Position numbers and translations under genes: made by a program. DNA of 64,000 nucleotides from Chloroflexota bacterium (GTDB lineage: Bacteria > Chloroflexota > UBA11872): positions 64,606-128,605 of the forward strand of contig JAPPLN010000069.1 of NCBI GenBank assembly GCA_028874175.1, read 5' to 3'. Positions 44,404 to 53,481 of this stretch are shown here, piece after piece (position 1 is the first letter of the stretch; each line of letters begins with the position of its first letter). The notes beneath the pieces are model-generated. The model was given only the letters and a program-made list of their open reading frames with translations. It was not told the origin of the DNA and did not search any database.

Positions 44404-46463
44404 CTACGCCAGCTCGCCGTACAGCCGGTCGATCAATCGGCAGGCTTCGCCGTGGCTGATCATCGCCTCTGGCTGCTCGGGGGACGGCACTTCCGGCATT
44501 CCGCCCATTGACGTCATCAGCGGCGACGGCTCGTCCATCCACTGCCGCAAGATGTCCGTGAACCCCGACCAACTACAAGCCGCCTGATCGTCGAAGAGCC
44601 CCGCGTCCACTTCTAGCGGCCGCCACGGATCAACCGCCCGCCGCGCCAGCCACGCCCACCGCTGCGCCTCGCCCTCCGTCAACGGCTCGTCCAGCCGCGC
44701 CGCGTAGCGGGTGAAGAACCCTCGCGCCCCCCAAAACTGCGCCGCCTCCGACAGGCCCGGCACCTGCTGCTCGAAACCCGCAAACCGGGCCGGCGCAACA
44801 TCGTCGAAGTACGTTATGACCTGCCCGCCAGCCAAAAGCGCGCGCTGCAACGCCCCGCGCGGCACGTCTCGCACCCGCACGCCCCGCTCAATCGAAGTCG
44901 CCGCCGCCACCCCAGCCGCTTCGCCCAGCGCCATCCACACCGGCTCCATGCGGATGGTCCCGTACCCCAGGTGGCTGGCCGACACCGCCACCGGCACCAG
45001 CAACCCGTCGATGCCTTCCGGCACCATCACTCGAAAGGGAATCTGGTATGGCACCGTCTCCTCGTGCAACCCGATAAACCCCTCCAGCGCCACCTGTCGC
45101 CCGTCTGGCACTGTTCCCTCCGGCGCCGTCTTCAGCCCCAGGTCTTCCCGCTTCCGCGTCGCGTGCGAGTCGATCTGGTAACCGCCCGACGCCACGCTGT
45201 CCCAGTGCTTGGGCGAGCGACCGCCTGAACTGTCCAGCAGCGCGTCGCTGGCGCTGAATAGATACCCGCCAAGGATCCGGCAACCCTCGCGCACATACAT
45301 CTGCCGCGGGAATCCGCCGTTGTCCTGGAACTCGTCCGCCGCCAACCCCCACGCCCTCGCCGCCTCCCGGAAGTCCGCCGGCAGTTCCTCGTCGTTCTGG
45401 CAGAACCACACCAGCCCCTCGGTATACGCGCGGTGCGCTGACGCGATCTCCAGTCGCCGCTCCGGCCCCGCCTCCGGATAGTCGAAGTTCGTCTCGGCCC
45501 AGTCGCTGGAGGTAAAGCAGTAGTGGTGGTTGTTCGCGTCCGACTTCCGGTTCGGCATCGGCACGAAGTTCAGCACCGCGGTTCCGCCCCGCGGACCCCA
45601 GAACCCCGGCATCCGCCCGCTCCGCACATCGTCGATCAGCGGTGTGTACGGCGTCCGGTCATAGCCCGCCGGCTTTTCCACCGCTCGCCGGTTCGCCGGA
45701 TCGTCCGTCAGGCACAGCCGGTAGTTATACGCCTGGATCCGCCGGTCCGCCGCCCCGGTGGATCCCGGATACGTCAACCGGTCGTGAAAGTCCTGGTACA
45801 CCACCCCGGCATGCGACTCGCCCAACTCCTCCCGGCCCTCGCGCCCGATCCGGTACGCCGCCCCGCCCCCAGCGCCACGTCCCCCTCATAGGTCGCGTCC
45901 ACGAATACTCGCGCCTCTAGCCGTATTCGCTCGCCTGTCGCCTTTCCTTGCACGTCCACCGCCGCCAGCGTCACCGCCGTGACCTTGCGCTCCGGCGTCT
46001 CGTCAATCCGCGTCACGTCCGCCCCCGGCTCCGTCTCCACCAGCCAGCGCCCGCCCTCCGGCATCGACGCCCCGCCCTCCCAGGCCAGCCGCCAGCCCCG
46101 CCACACCTCCAGCCGCTCCTGCTCCGCAACCAGCGCCTCCAGCAGCCGCTCCGCCACCGAAGGCTCGAACCGGTAGCCCCCATTGCAGTCCTGAACCTGC
46201 TCCGAATCCACGCCGTACGTCGACGCGTAGTGCTCGCGCACCAACCCCACGAACCGCCGAAAAATCCCGCCCACCGACTCGTTCGGCCGGATATCCGTCG
46301 CCCCCAGCCCACTCGTCATCAGCCCGCCCAGGTGCCGCGACGGCTCCACCAGCATCACGTCCCGCCCCGCGCGCGCCGCCGCGATCGCCGCCGCCACCCC
46401 CGCCGGCGTCCCCCCAATCACCGCCACGTCAGTCTGCTTGGTCGCCCCTGAGTCAGCCCGCAT
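44404..46463 (-). pseudogene. FAD-dependent oxidoreductase, frameshifted near 45,861-45,870
   Basis: Two frames together give a protein of about 685 residues of the FAD_oxidored type. The first frame starts at 46463 and carries the FAD motif VIGGTPAGVAAAIAAARAG, then EPSRHLGGLMTSGLGATD and VFVDATYEGDVA. Directly after GDVALGAG it loses frame in a run of G and C bases (bases 45861-45870). The second frame resumes with LGESHAGVVYQDF and continues to 44404 through PFRVMVPEGIDGLLVPVAVSAS. Adding one G to the run restores the protein, so a homopolymer consensus error is as likely as a true null allele. Related proteins act on carbohydrates or are associated with xylan and ulvan loci. Confidence 0.8.
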
Positions 46464-46552
46464 CGTCCGTGTCCGCTCCGGTAAGCCGGATCCCGCGCAT
46501 CGTTCCACACGCGGACTTCAGGACATAACCGCCAGAGCCCTACCATGGACCC

Positions 46553-46792
46553 ATGGACGGCGGCTTCAATGTCGGCGGCCTCGGCCGCCTCCTCATCATC
46601 GCGGGCGGCCTGCTCCTCGCTGCCGGTGTCTTCCTCGTCCTCCTCGGTCAGATCCCCTTCTTCGGCCGCCTCCCCGGGGATATCGCCATCGAACGCGAAC
46701 GCTTCTCCTTATTCTTCCCCCTCGCCTCCATGCTCATCCTCAGCCTCATCCTCACCATCGTCATCAACATCGTCCTCCGCTTCTTTCGCTAG
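46553..46792 (+). CDS. DUF2905 family small membrane protein
   Basis: The 79-residue protein has two membrane segments (about residues 11-33 and 52-76) around the conserved GQIPFFGRLPGDIAIERERFSLFFPLASM stretch (residues about 32-60), the signature of the DUF2905 family. The family is widespread and uncharacterised. The gene ends one base before the stop of the convergent sulfatase gene. Confidence 0.88.
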   Translation: MDGGFNVGGLGRLLIIAGGLLLAAGVFLVLLGQIPFFGRLPGDIAIERERFSLFFPLASMLILSLILTIVINIVLRFFR

Positions 46793-48259
46793 CTAAGCCG
46801 CCCCTCCATACACCCCCACCGCATTCCCCTCCCGCGGCGTCCCCGGCACCATCGGCCCATGCGGCCGCCCCGCAATCAGCCGGGACCCGTCCGTAAACCC
46901 CTCCGGCCGGTCCCTCAGACGCTCGATCAGCCGTTCCCGCCACGGCCCCAGGTCGGCCGTCGCCGCCAGGTCCTGCGTCTCGTCCGGATCCTCGGCAATG
47001 TCGAAGAGCTGCTCCCGCCCCGACTGGCTGTACCAGATGTACTTCGTCCGCCCGTCAGTAATGAAGTGCCAGGCAGTCTCCGGACGATTCTTTCCGCCCG
47101 AGTGCTCCCCGTGCAGCGTCTCGCGCCAGTTCGGCGTCTCCCCGCGCACGAACGGCATCAGGCTCCGCCCGGTTACCGAATCCGGAACCTCCAGCCCAAC
47201 CCCCTCTAGGATCGTCGGCATCACGTCCTGCAAACCCACCGGCTCATCGCGCACGACATGCGTGGGATAACTCTGCGTTGGCGGCCCCAACACCAGCAGC
47301 GGCACCCGCGCCGCCGCCTCGTACGGCCACGACTTATGGAACAACCGGTGGTCCCCCAGCATCTCGCCGTGGTCCGAGACGAACACCACCAGCGTGTCGT
47401 CCAGCAGTTGCATGTCGTTCATGTACTGCAGCAGCCGGCTGATTTGCATGTCCACGTGGTTGATCAGCCCGTAATACCCCGCCCGGCAGGCGTGCATCAC
47501 CCGTGCGTCCAGTTCCAGCCCCTGCGAGCGCGCCTCCTGCATCTCGATGTCGATCCCCCGCGTCGGCGCCTCCACCGGGTCCGCCCAATCCCCGATCACC
47601 GGGTTCGGCAGGTCCTGCCAGTGGTAGCGGTCGTAGTAGAACTGCGGCGGCGTGAACGGCGGATGCGGATCGATGAACGACACCTTCAGAAAAAACGGCG
47701 CGCTCGCATCCCGCCGCTGCAGGAAGTTGATGGCCTCGGACACGCACCAGAACGCGTGCGTTTGCTCCTCCGGTAGGTGACTTGGCCGCCCGATCCACCC
47801 GTTCGGCGTCGCCCCGTGCGCCATCGCCCAGCGATTGAGCGGTATCTCCCCGTGCAGCCAGTCCAGGTAATCATTCCCGCCGCCCCGTGTGCTGTCCGCC
47901 AGCGACATCCGGTCGAACCCGTAGCGCTTCCGCTTCGGCGCCAGGTGCAGTTTGCCGCTCAGCCAGGTCTCGTATCCGGCTGACCGCAACTCGCCCGCCA
48001 GCGTCGCCGGCGGGTCCCACGCGGTGCCCGGGTGGTTTTGCAGCATCCCGTGCGTCGCCGGATCCTGGCCCGACATCAGCGTCCTCCGCGCGGGAATGCA
48101 CTGCGGACACTCCGCGTAGGCGCGACGGAACCTCGCCCCCGTCGCCCCGATCTCGTCCATCGCCGGCGTCTGCAGCGCCGGATGGTCCTCGATCCCCAGG
48201 CAATCGCCGCGCTGCTGGTCCGTCACCAGCAGCAGCACGTGCGGTCGCCCGGCGCTCAT
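46793..48259 (-). CDS. sulfatase, type I formylglycine-dependent
   Basis: The 488-residue enzyme starts with LLVTDQQRGD, where an aspartate binds calcium, and has the sulfatase signature CIPARRTLMSG with C54 followed by P56 and R58; C54 should become formylglycine. DHGEMLGDH and KSWPYEAA supply further metal and substrate ligands. It removes sulfate esters from polysaccharides or other sulfated compounds. No signal peptide is seen, so it may be cytoplasmic. A formylglycine-generating enzyme is not in this window. It is followed directly by an MDR dehydrogenase on the same strand. Confidence 0.93.
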   Translation of the reverse strand: MSAGRPHVLLLVTDQQRGDCLGIEDHPALQTPAMDEIGATGARFRRAYAECPQCIPARRTLMSGQDPATHGMLQNHPGTAWDPPATLAGELRSAGYETWLSGKLHLAPKRKRYGFDRMSLADSTRGGGNDYLDWLHGEIPLNRWAMAHGATPNGWIGRPSHLPEEQTHAFWCVSEAINFLQRRDASAPFFLKVSFIDPHPPFTPPQFYYDRYHWQDLPNPVIGDWADPVEAPTRGIDIEMQEARSQGLELDARVMHACRAGYYGLINHVDMQISRLLQYMNDMQLLDDTLVVFVSDHGEMLGDHRLFHKSWPYEAAARVPLLVLGPPTQSYPTHVVRDEPVGLQDVMPTILEGVGLEVPDSVTGRSLMPFVRGETPNWRETLHGEHSGGKNRPETAWHFITDGRTKYIWYSQSGREQLFDIAEDPDETQDLAATADLGPWRERLIERLRDRPEGFTDGSRLIAGRPHGPMVPGTPREGNAVGVYGGAA

Positions 48260-48266
48260 GCCTGGC

Positions 48267-49310
48267 TCAGGTCCAATCGATCATGATCTTGCCGGTGGTC
48301 GCCGAATCCGCCAGCTTGAAGGCCTCAATCGCCTCGCCAATCCGTATCCGCTTCGCGATCACGTCCTTCACCGGCAGCTTGTGACGCCGCAGGAAGTCCA
48401 GCAGGTCCTCCCACTCGTACAGCTTGAAGATCCATGAACCCGTCAACGTGATCTCCCGCGCGTTCAGCGGGGCGCTCAGCTTGTACACCGTCTCCTCGCC
48501 GATCCCGACCTCCACGAAAATTCCGTGCGGACGCAACCCTTCCAGCGCCGCCGTCCGCGCCGGCGTAAAGCCTGACGTGTCGATGGCCGCGTGCACGCCA
48601 TCGCCGCCCCCGAATGCCCGCATCGCCTCCACCGGGTCCCTCTCCGCCGCGTTGCACGTGGCGTCGATCCCCAACTGCTCCGCCATCTCGATCCGGCTCG
48701 GCTGCACGTCGATCCCTATGACCGAGGCCCCCATCGCCCGCGCAAACATCACGGTATAGAGCCCCACGGGGCCCAACCCGCTCACCGCCAGCGTCATGTC
48801 GCCCGACGCCTTCGCCTTGCGCACCGCCCCGAACGCTGTACCGAGATTGCACGCCAGTAGCGCCCCGTCCTCGAAGTCGAAGTCGTCCGGCAGCGGCAGC
48901 GTGCTGCGCGCCGGCACCACCACGTAATCGGCGTTCACCCCGTCGCGCACCCAGTTGAACCCCTGCATGTCGCGACAGAACCCCGGTTCCCCGTGTCGGC
49001 AGTGCTCGCAGTGACCGCAGCCGATCAGGTGATAAATCACCACCCGGTCACCCACCGCCGGATGGGTCACGCCCGGACCCACCGCGTCCACCTCCCCGGC
49101 CCCTTCGTGCCCCAGTGTCAGCTTGCTGTAGCCGTGCTCGTCCCGTTCGGCCTGGGGCTGCCGGTACTTATGCAGGTCGCTCCCGCAGATCGCCGACCCC
49201 CTGATCCGAATCCGCACGTCGTCCGGCCCCGGCTCCGGAATCGGCTTCGTCGTCAACTCCACCGTCCGATCGCCGGGACAGATGAGGCACTGCATGCTGT
49301 CTGAAGTCAT
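48267..49310 (-). CDS. zinc-dependent MDR alcohol/sugar dehydrogenase
   Basis: The ATG at 49310 gives 347 residues. Catalytic zinc ligands are visible in AICGSDLHK and GHEGAGEV, the structural zinc cysteines in GCGHCEHCRHGEPGFC, and the NAD-binding Rossmann motif in GLGPVGLY. The enzyme resembles sorbitol/L-threonine-type dehydrogenases. It lies seven bases upstream of the sulfatase gene, so the two may be cotranscribed and act on a sulfated sugar. An ATG five codons later is also possible. A frame extending to 49484 is not conserved. Confidence 0.93.
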   Translation of the reverse strand: MTSDSMQCLICPGDRTVELTTKPIPEPGPDDVRIRIRGSAICGSDLHKYRQPQAERDEHGYSKLTLGHEGAGEVDAVGPGVTHPAVGDRVVIYHLIGCGHCEHCRHGEPGFCRDMQGFNWVRDGVNADYVVVPARSTLPLPDDFDFEDGALLACNLGTAFGAVRKAKASGDMTLAVSGLGPVGLYTVMFARAMGASVIGIDVQPSRIEMAEQLGIDATCNAAERDPVEAMRAFGGGDGVHAAIDTSGFTPARTAALEGLRPHGIFVEVGIGEETVYKLSAPLNAREITLTGSWIFKLYEWEDLLDFLRRHKLPVKDVIAKRIRIGEAIEAFKLADSATTGKIMIDWT

Positions 49311-49564
49311 CGGGGCGTCGTTCCTGCTCGCTCGCGCGGGTGAACCTAACGCCCCCGCCTCGCGCCGTAAACCTCCCTCCCGATTCAGGCCAAAATTGAG
49401 GACACGTGCTACCCGTTCGTGGTGCGCCGGGCGGCCGGCTCCCGTGGCCCGTGTCGAACCACCCACCTTCACCACCCACTCCACCCAGCCAGTCCCATTG
49501 CGCTCTTCGCCCGTCTCACTCCTCTACTCGCTCCACTCTCCCCTTCCTGGTGTATTTTTGGTGT

Positions 49565-49774
49565 ATGTCACGCACCAACATCGACATCGACGATCAGGCC
49601 TGCGCCGAAGTCATGCGGCGCTACCGCCTCCCCACCAAGCGTGCCGCCGTCAACTTCGCCCTGCGGACCGTGGCGGCCGAGCCCTTGTCGGTTGATGAGG
49701 CTCGCGCCCTCCGCGGCAGCGGCTGGGAAGGCGATCTTGAGACCATGCGGTCCGCCCGCCCGCCGTGGTCCTGA
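49565..49774 (+). CDS. vapB: VapB-family antitoxin
   Basis: The 69-residue protein begins with [20 protein letters not shown] and continues [15 protein letters not shown], matching the VapB antitoxin family whose C-terminus blocks a PIN-domain toxin. The C-terminal half contains the expected helix with a Trp-Glu-Gly-Asp-Leu segment. Its end overlaps the vapC GTG by ten bases, the usual arrangement. An AT-richer stretch precedes it, but no clear operator was found. Confidence 0.85.
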   Translation: MSRTNIDIDDQACAEVMRRYRLPTKRAAVNFALRTVAAEPLSVDEARALRGSGWEGDLETMRSARPPWS

Positions 49775-50163
49775 TCGACACCTCGGCCTGGATCGAGTTC
49801 CTGCGCGACACCGGATCCCCCGCCTGCCATCAGGTAGATGAGCTTCTGGACCAGGAATTCGCCATCTGCGACCCCATCCGCATGGAAATCCTGGCCGGCG
49901 CGCGCGACGAGGCCCACCTGCTCAGCCTCCGGCGCCTGCTCGCGCGCGCGGTGGTCATTCCAATGCGCCCCACCGACTACGAGGATGCCGCCGCCCTCTA
50001 TCGCCGCTGCCGCCGGCAGGGCGCGACCGTCCGCAAGCTGATCGACTGTCTCATCGCCGCCGTCGCCATCCGCGCCGGCACGCCCATCCTTCATCACGAC
50101 GCCGACTTCCACACCCTCGCCCGCCACACCCCACTCCAAACCCACGCCCCCCGCCCCCGCTAA
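49765..50163 (+). CDS. vapC: VapC-family PIN-domain ribonuclease toxin
   Basis: The 132-residue toxin starts with [13 protein letters not shown] and carries the PIN acidic residues D5, E41, D94 and D112, which bind magnesium for RNA cleavage. The GTG start lies inside vapB. It is the first of three type II toxin-antitoxin pairs within 3.9 kb. A pair of short hairpins and an SDR gene follow. Confidence 0.87.
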   Translation: MVLIDTSAWIEFLRDTGSPACHQVDELLDQEFAICDPIRMEILAGARDEAHLLSLRRLLARAVVIPMRPTDYEDAAALYRRCRRQGATVRKLIDCLIAAVAIRAGTPILHHDADFHTLARHTPLQTHAPRPR

Positions 50164-50229
50164 CCCGCAGTACGAACACCTGCGCTCCATCCGAGCCCCA
50201 CGCTTCTAAGGGGCGGCACGTCTCTTCAC

Positions 50230-50271
50230 CCTCTCCGAGGGGAGAGGCAGATTCCGCCGTCCTCGGCGGAA
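50230..50271. repeat. pair of short inverted repeats between vapC and an SDR gene
   Basis: Two back-to-back hairpins can form: CCTCTCC with GGAGAGG (50230-50247) and TTCCGCCG with CGGCGGAA (50252-50271). The first resembles the CCCTCTCCC/GGGAGAGGG repeat at 59,201-59,221, suggesting a dispersed REP-like family. Confidence 0.5.
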
Positions 50272-50389
50272 ATCGGTGAGGGGTCCTCCGGTCGAAACCT
50301 CAAACGTCAGCACAACCCCGAGAAGACGTTTTGAGTGAGAAGTCTCTGCGCTCTAATCTCAGATCCACACACGAGCACCCGAGCGGCCA

Positions 50390-51202
50390 ATGCCCCCCTT
50401 CACTGAACTCAACAACCGCGTCGCCATCGTCACCGGTGCCGCCCAGGGCATCGGCCGCAGCACCGCCGTCACCCTCGCCCGCCACGGCATGCCCGTCGTC
50501 CTCGCCGACCTCAACGACTCGCGCGGCCACAGCGTCGAATCCGAGATCAAAGAAGCCGGCGGCCGCGCCGCCTACGTCCACGCCGACGTTGGAACCATGG
50601 CCGGCTGCCAGCTCATGGTCCAGACCGCCCTCGACCGTTTCGACGGCGTCTACGCCCTCGTCAACAACGCCCGCTGGCACCCCCACGACAAGCTTGTGGA
50701 CGTCACCGAGGCCGACTGGGACCGCAGCCAGGACGTGCTCATCAAGTCCCACTTCATGGCCTGCAAGCTCGCCATTCCCCACATGATCGCCGGGGGCGGC
50801 GGCTCCATCGTCGGCATCTCATCCGCCCACGCCATCCAGGTCAACGCCATCGAGGGCCCTTACGAAGCCGCCAAGGCCGCTATCAACGCCCTCATGCGCA
50901 ACGTCGCCGTGGCCTATGGCAAACACGGCATCCGCGCCAACGGCATCCTGCCCGGCGGCATCATGACCGACGTCAAATACGAAGCGGCCGAACTCGATCC
51001 CACCCCCGAACTCGACGCCCGCCAGGCCCTCCAAAACCCCGTCCGCCGCCGCGGCGACGCCCAGGACATCGCCAACGCGGTGCTGTTTCTCGTCTCCGAC
51101 CTCGCCGGCTTCGTCACCGGCGAATCCCTCGTCGTCGACGGCGGCATGTCCATCGAACTCCCCGGCTCCATCGCCAGCCGCATGACCGGCCTCGAGGTCT
51201 AA
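50390..51202 (+). CDS. SDR family oxidoreductase
   Basis: The 270-residue protein has a TGAAQGIG cofactor motif (residues 15-22), an NNA motif near 92, a serine at 144 or 145 and the catalytic Y158 and K162 in the order YEAAK. It is a classical SDR acting on an alcohol or keto group with NAD(P). The substrate is unknown. The codons here end almost always in C, in contrast to genes outside the 44-57 kb region. It stands between two toxin-antitoxin pairs. Confidence 0.92.
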   Translation: MPPFTELNNRVAIVTGAAQGIGRSTAVTLARHGMPVVLADLNDSRGHSVESEIKEAGGRAAYVHADVGTMAGCQLMVQTALDRFDGVYALVNNARWHPHDKLVDVTEADWDRSQDVLIKSHFMACKLAIPHMIAGGGGSIVGISSAHAIQVNAIEGPYEAAKAAINALMRNVAVAYGKHGIRANGILPGGIMTDVKYEAAELDPTPELDARQALQNPVRRRGDAQDIANAVLFLVSDLAGFVTGESLVVDGGMSIELPGSIASRMTGLEV

Positions 51203-51274
51203 CGCCCGGCCATCCAGACCAGACGTCTCAGGGCCGTCGGCGGTCGGACGCCTCAATCGTTCTGTCGAGAATAC

Positions 51275-51290
51275 GCATTGATATCAATGC
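51275..51290. promoter_or_regulatory. perfect 16-bp palindrome, candidate operator of the fitAB-like pair
   Basis: GCATTGATATCAATGC is a perfect palindrome 45 bases before the antitoxin ATG. It contains a TTGATA box (51278-51283) that could serve as the -35, with CATAAT (51303-51308) as a distant -10. Ribbon-helix-helix antitoxins usually repress their own promoter by binding such sites. Confidence 0.6.
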
Positions 51291-51334
51291 AATCACTGCT
51301 ATCATAATGTGATGTTGGATACGGAGGCTCTCTA

Positions 51335-51580
51335 ATGGCCAGCATCATCGTGCGCAACCTCGACGAAGGGCTGAAGCATCGGTTGCGCATCCGGGCGGCC
51401 GAGAACGGGCGGTCCATGGAGGAGGAAGCCCGCGACATCCTCCGGACGGCGCTCAATACCCAGCCCGCGGCCCCGGAGAATCTGGCAAGCGCGATCCGTG
51501 CCCGGTTCGCGCCTTTGGGCGGCGTCGAACTGGACCTGCCGCCTCGCTCACCCATGCGCAAGCCGCCTCGATTCGACTGA
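51335..51580 (+). CDS. FitA-like ribbon-helix-helix antitoxin
   Basis: The 81-residue protein starts with MASIIVRNLDEGLKHRLRIRA, a beta-strand and helix typical of ribbon-helix-helix DNA-binding antitoxins, followed by NGRSMEEEARDILR. The tail (residues 50-81) should bind the partner toxin. FitA/VapB antitoxins repress their own promoter. The partner starts ten bases downstream and a palindromic operator candidate lies upstream. Confidence 0.85.
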   Translation: MASIIVRNLDEGLKHRLRIRAAENGRSMEEEARDILRTALNTQPAAPENLASAIRARFAPLGGVELDLPPRSPMRKPPRFD

Positions 51581-51590
51581 TACGGCCGCG

Positions 51591-52013
51591 ATGATCGTCC
51601 TGGATACCAACGTCGTCTCGGAGTTAATGCGCCCCAATCCCAGTTCCCGCGTCATGGATTGGGTGGCCGGACAGTCGGTTCCACGGTTGTACCTCTCCAC
51701 CGTTAGCGAAGCCGAGTTGCGCTACGGCGTGGAATTCCTCCCTCCCGGTAAACGGCGAACCCAATTGCTGGACCAGATTGAAGGCATGCTCTCGGAAGAC
51801 TTCGCCGGCCGCATCCTTCCCTTTGATCGTGCGGCGGCTCAGGCCTACGCCGTTATAGCTGCCGCTCGACGCGCTGCCGGGCGTCCCATCAACCACGCCG
51901 ACTGCCAGATCGCGGCTATAGCCGGTTGCCGAGGAGCGTCAGTGGCAACCCGGGACGCCGCCGGCTTCGAGGGCAGCGGCATTGACGTGATCGATCCCTG
52001 GACCGATCGCTAA
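51591..52013 (+). CDS. FitB-like PIN-domain toxin
   Basis: The 140-residue protein begins with MIVLDTNVVSELMRP, where D5 and E11 belong to the PIN active site. TVSEAELRYG (E40, E42) and NHADCQIAAIA supply the remaining acidic residues. It should be a magnesium-dependent ribonuclease neutralised by the protein encoded just upstream. The sequence is closer to FitB-type proteins than to the VapC at 49,765, so this is a separate lineage and not a recent copy. Confidence 0.87.
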   Translation: MIVLDTNVVSELMRPNPSSRVMDWVAGQSVPRLYLSTVSEAELRYGVEFLPPGKRRTQLLDQIEGMLSEDFAGRILPFDRAAAQAYAVIAAARRAAGRPINHADCQIAAIAGCRGASVATRDAAGFEGSGIDVIDPWTDR

Positions 52014-52043
52014 GCGCGCCGGGAGTGATCACGGAAGTCAACG

Positions 52044-52712
52044 ATGGAAGCCTTCGACGCCGAGTCCCTCGCCCTTGAGTTCCGTACCCGGATCGACGCC
52101 CTGCCGTCTCCCAAAGTGCCCCGCGTCCGTCCCATCCGTCGCGAATTCTCCAGGAGAGTCTCGTCCGCCCTGCCCGAGCAAGTGCTTCAGTTCGCCGAAC
52201 GCCTCATAGACCTTGATCTCCGAATCTGGGCCTACGAAATCGTCCACTACCACCGCCTCACCCTCAGAATCCTGGACGCCGCAACCATCGAGAGCCTCGG
52301 CCGGGACATCGACGACTGGGCCTCGGTCGACGTCTTCGGCGGCTATCTGGCCGGCCCCGCGTGGGTGAATCGGCAGATCGGCGATCACGACGTTCACCGC
52401 TGGGCCAGGTCCCCGGATCGCTGGTGGCGGCGCACCGCCCTCGTCGCCACTGTCGGCCTCAACGTCAAAACCCGCGGCGGCTACGGCGATGCCCCCCGCA
52501 CCCTCGCCGTCTGCGACATGCTGGCCGACGACCGCGACGACATGGTCGTCAAAGCCCTCTCCTGGGCCCTCCGCACCCTCGCCCCCCACGACCCAGAAGC
52601 CGTCCAACACTTCCTCACCACCAACCACCACCGCCTCGCCGCCCGCGTAATCCGCGAAACCCGCAACAAACTAACCACCGGCATCAAAAACCCACGCAAA
52701 ACATCTGGCTGA
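52044..52712 (+). CDS. DNA alkylation repair (AlkD-like) HEAT-repeat protein
   Basis: The 222-residue protein is almost wholly helical, with HEAT-like repeats including LRIWAYEIVHYHRL and WWRRTALVATVGLN, and ends with DMVVKALSWALRTLAPHDPEAV, the hallmark of the AlkD-like DNA glycosylase family. These enzymes remove bulky or charged alkylated bases. The Trp residues near 118-140 fit the DNA-binding groove. Third codon positions are almost exclusively C near the 3' end. It lies between two toxin-antitoxin pairs. Confidence 0.82.
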   Translation: MEAFDAESLALEFRTRIDALPSPKVPRVRPIRREFSRRVSSALPEQVLQFAERLIDLDLRIWAYEIVHYHRLTLRILDAATIESLGRDIDDWASVDVFGGYLAGPAWVNRQIGDHDVHRWARSPDRWWRRTALVATVGLNVKTRGGYGDAPRTLAVCDMLADDRDDMVVKALSWALRTLAPHDPEAVQHFLTTNHHRLAARVIRETRNKLTTGIKNPRKTSG

Positions 52713-52858
52713 CGATCCCGGCAGTCGGCGTCTCCAAGCGGTCAATGCAGGGCGTTTAGGAAATCAGTTAATGGATCCCCAATGCTTGGAGAAGTCAAGC
52801 TTCTCCAGGGGTGACCTTGCGCCTTGCCAAACTTTGCCAATCCCGCTATCGTTACATC

Positions 52859-53098
52859 ATGAGCACGATGAATATCTCGCTCCCCGAGGCGCTCAAGTCA
52901 TTCGTTGACCAGCAGGTCACGTCTCGCGACTACAGCTCATCGAGCGAGTACGTCCGCGAATTGATCCGCAAGGACCAGGATCGCCAGCACTTGCGCGGCC
53001 TGTTGCTCGAAGGGGCCGCATCGCCTCTTTCGGTAACCGCCGACTCCAACTACTTCGGCCAGCTTCGCGATCGCGTCCGCGAAGCCGGCAGGCGGTGA
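52859..53098 (+). CDS. parD: ParD-family antitoxin
   Basis: The 79-residue protein has the ParD start MSTMNISLPEALKSFVDQQV followed by SSSSEYVRELIRKD, the ribbon-helix-helix fold of plasmid-type antitoxins. The C-terminal half binds and blocks ParE. It overlaps the parE GTG by four bases (GTGA). The start at 52859 is chosen over a longer frame from 52811 because it matches the family. Confidence 0.88.
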   Translation: MSTMNISLPEALKSFVDQQVTSRDYSSSSEYVRELIRKDQDRQHLRGLLLEGAASPLSVTADSNYFGQLRDRVREAGRR

Positions 53099-53424
53099 CC
53101 CCGAAACCAGTCGTTCTTCGCAGGCGGGCGCGGCACGATATCGACGAGGCCATCGATCACTATTCGACCGTGGCGACATCGGCTCTAGCGCTGGCCTTCA
53201 TCGACGCGCTGGAAGAAACCTTCCGCCGGGTGGCCGAGCACACCGCCAGTGGCTCTCCTCGCTACGCGGACGAACTGGCCCTGCCCGGCCTGCGCTCATG
53301 CGTCGTGAAGGGCTTTCCCTACCTGCTCTTCTATGTCGAACGGGAAGCGGACATTGACGTCTGGAGAATCCTGCATGCTGCGCGGGACATCCCTACCTGG
53401 CTGCAGGAGCCGCCCAACAACTGA
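53095..53424 (+). CDS. parE: ParE/RelE-family toxin
   Basis: The 109-residue protein has the ParE layout: an N-terminal strand (VVLRRRARHDIDEAI), two helices, and a C-terminal antiparallel sheet with RSCVVKGFPYLLFYVE and WRILHAARD. ParE toxins inhibit DNA gyrase. RelE relatives cut mRNA at the ribosome. The fold alone does not decide, but the ParD-type partner favours gyrase inhibition. It completes the third toxin-antitoxin pair in this region. Confidence 0.85.
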   Translation: MTPKPVVLRRRARHDIDEAIDHYSTVATSALALAFIDALEETFRRVAEHTASGSPRYADELALPGLRSCVVKGFPYLLFYVEREADIDVWRILHAARDIPTWLQEPPNN

Positions 53425-53481
53425 TCACTCGCACCCCACATGGCACCATCCAACCCCACCCATCCCTCACCAACCTGACCC

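Noticed and set aside
46438-46896. Proline- and histidine-rich plus-strand frames overlapping DUF2905 and the sulfatase end
   Set aside because: Their composition comes from C-rich DNA read in the wrong frame.
50230-50271. Possible CRISPR repeat
   Set aside because: The two hairpins differ in sequence, there are no spacers of regular size and no cas genes.
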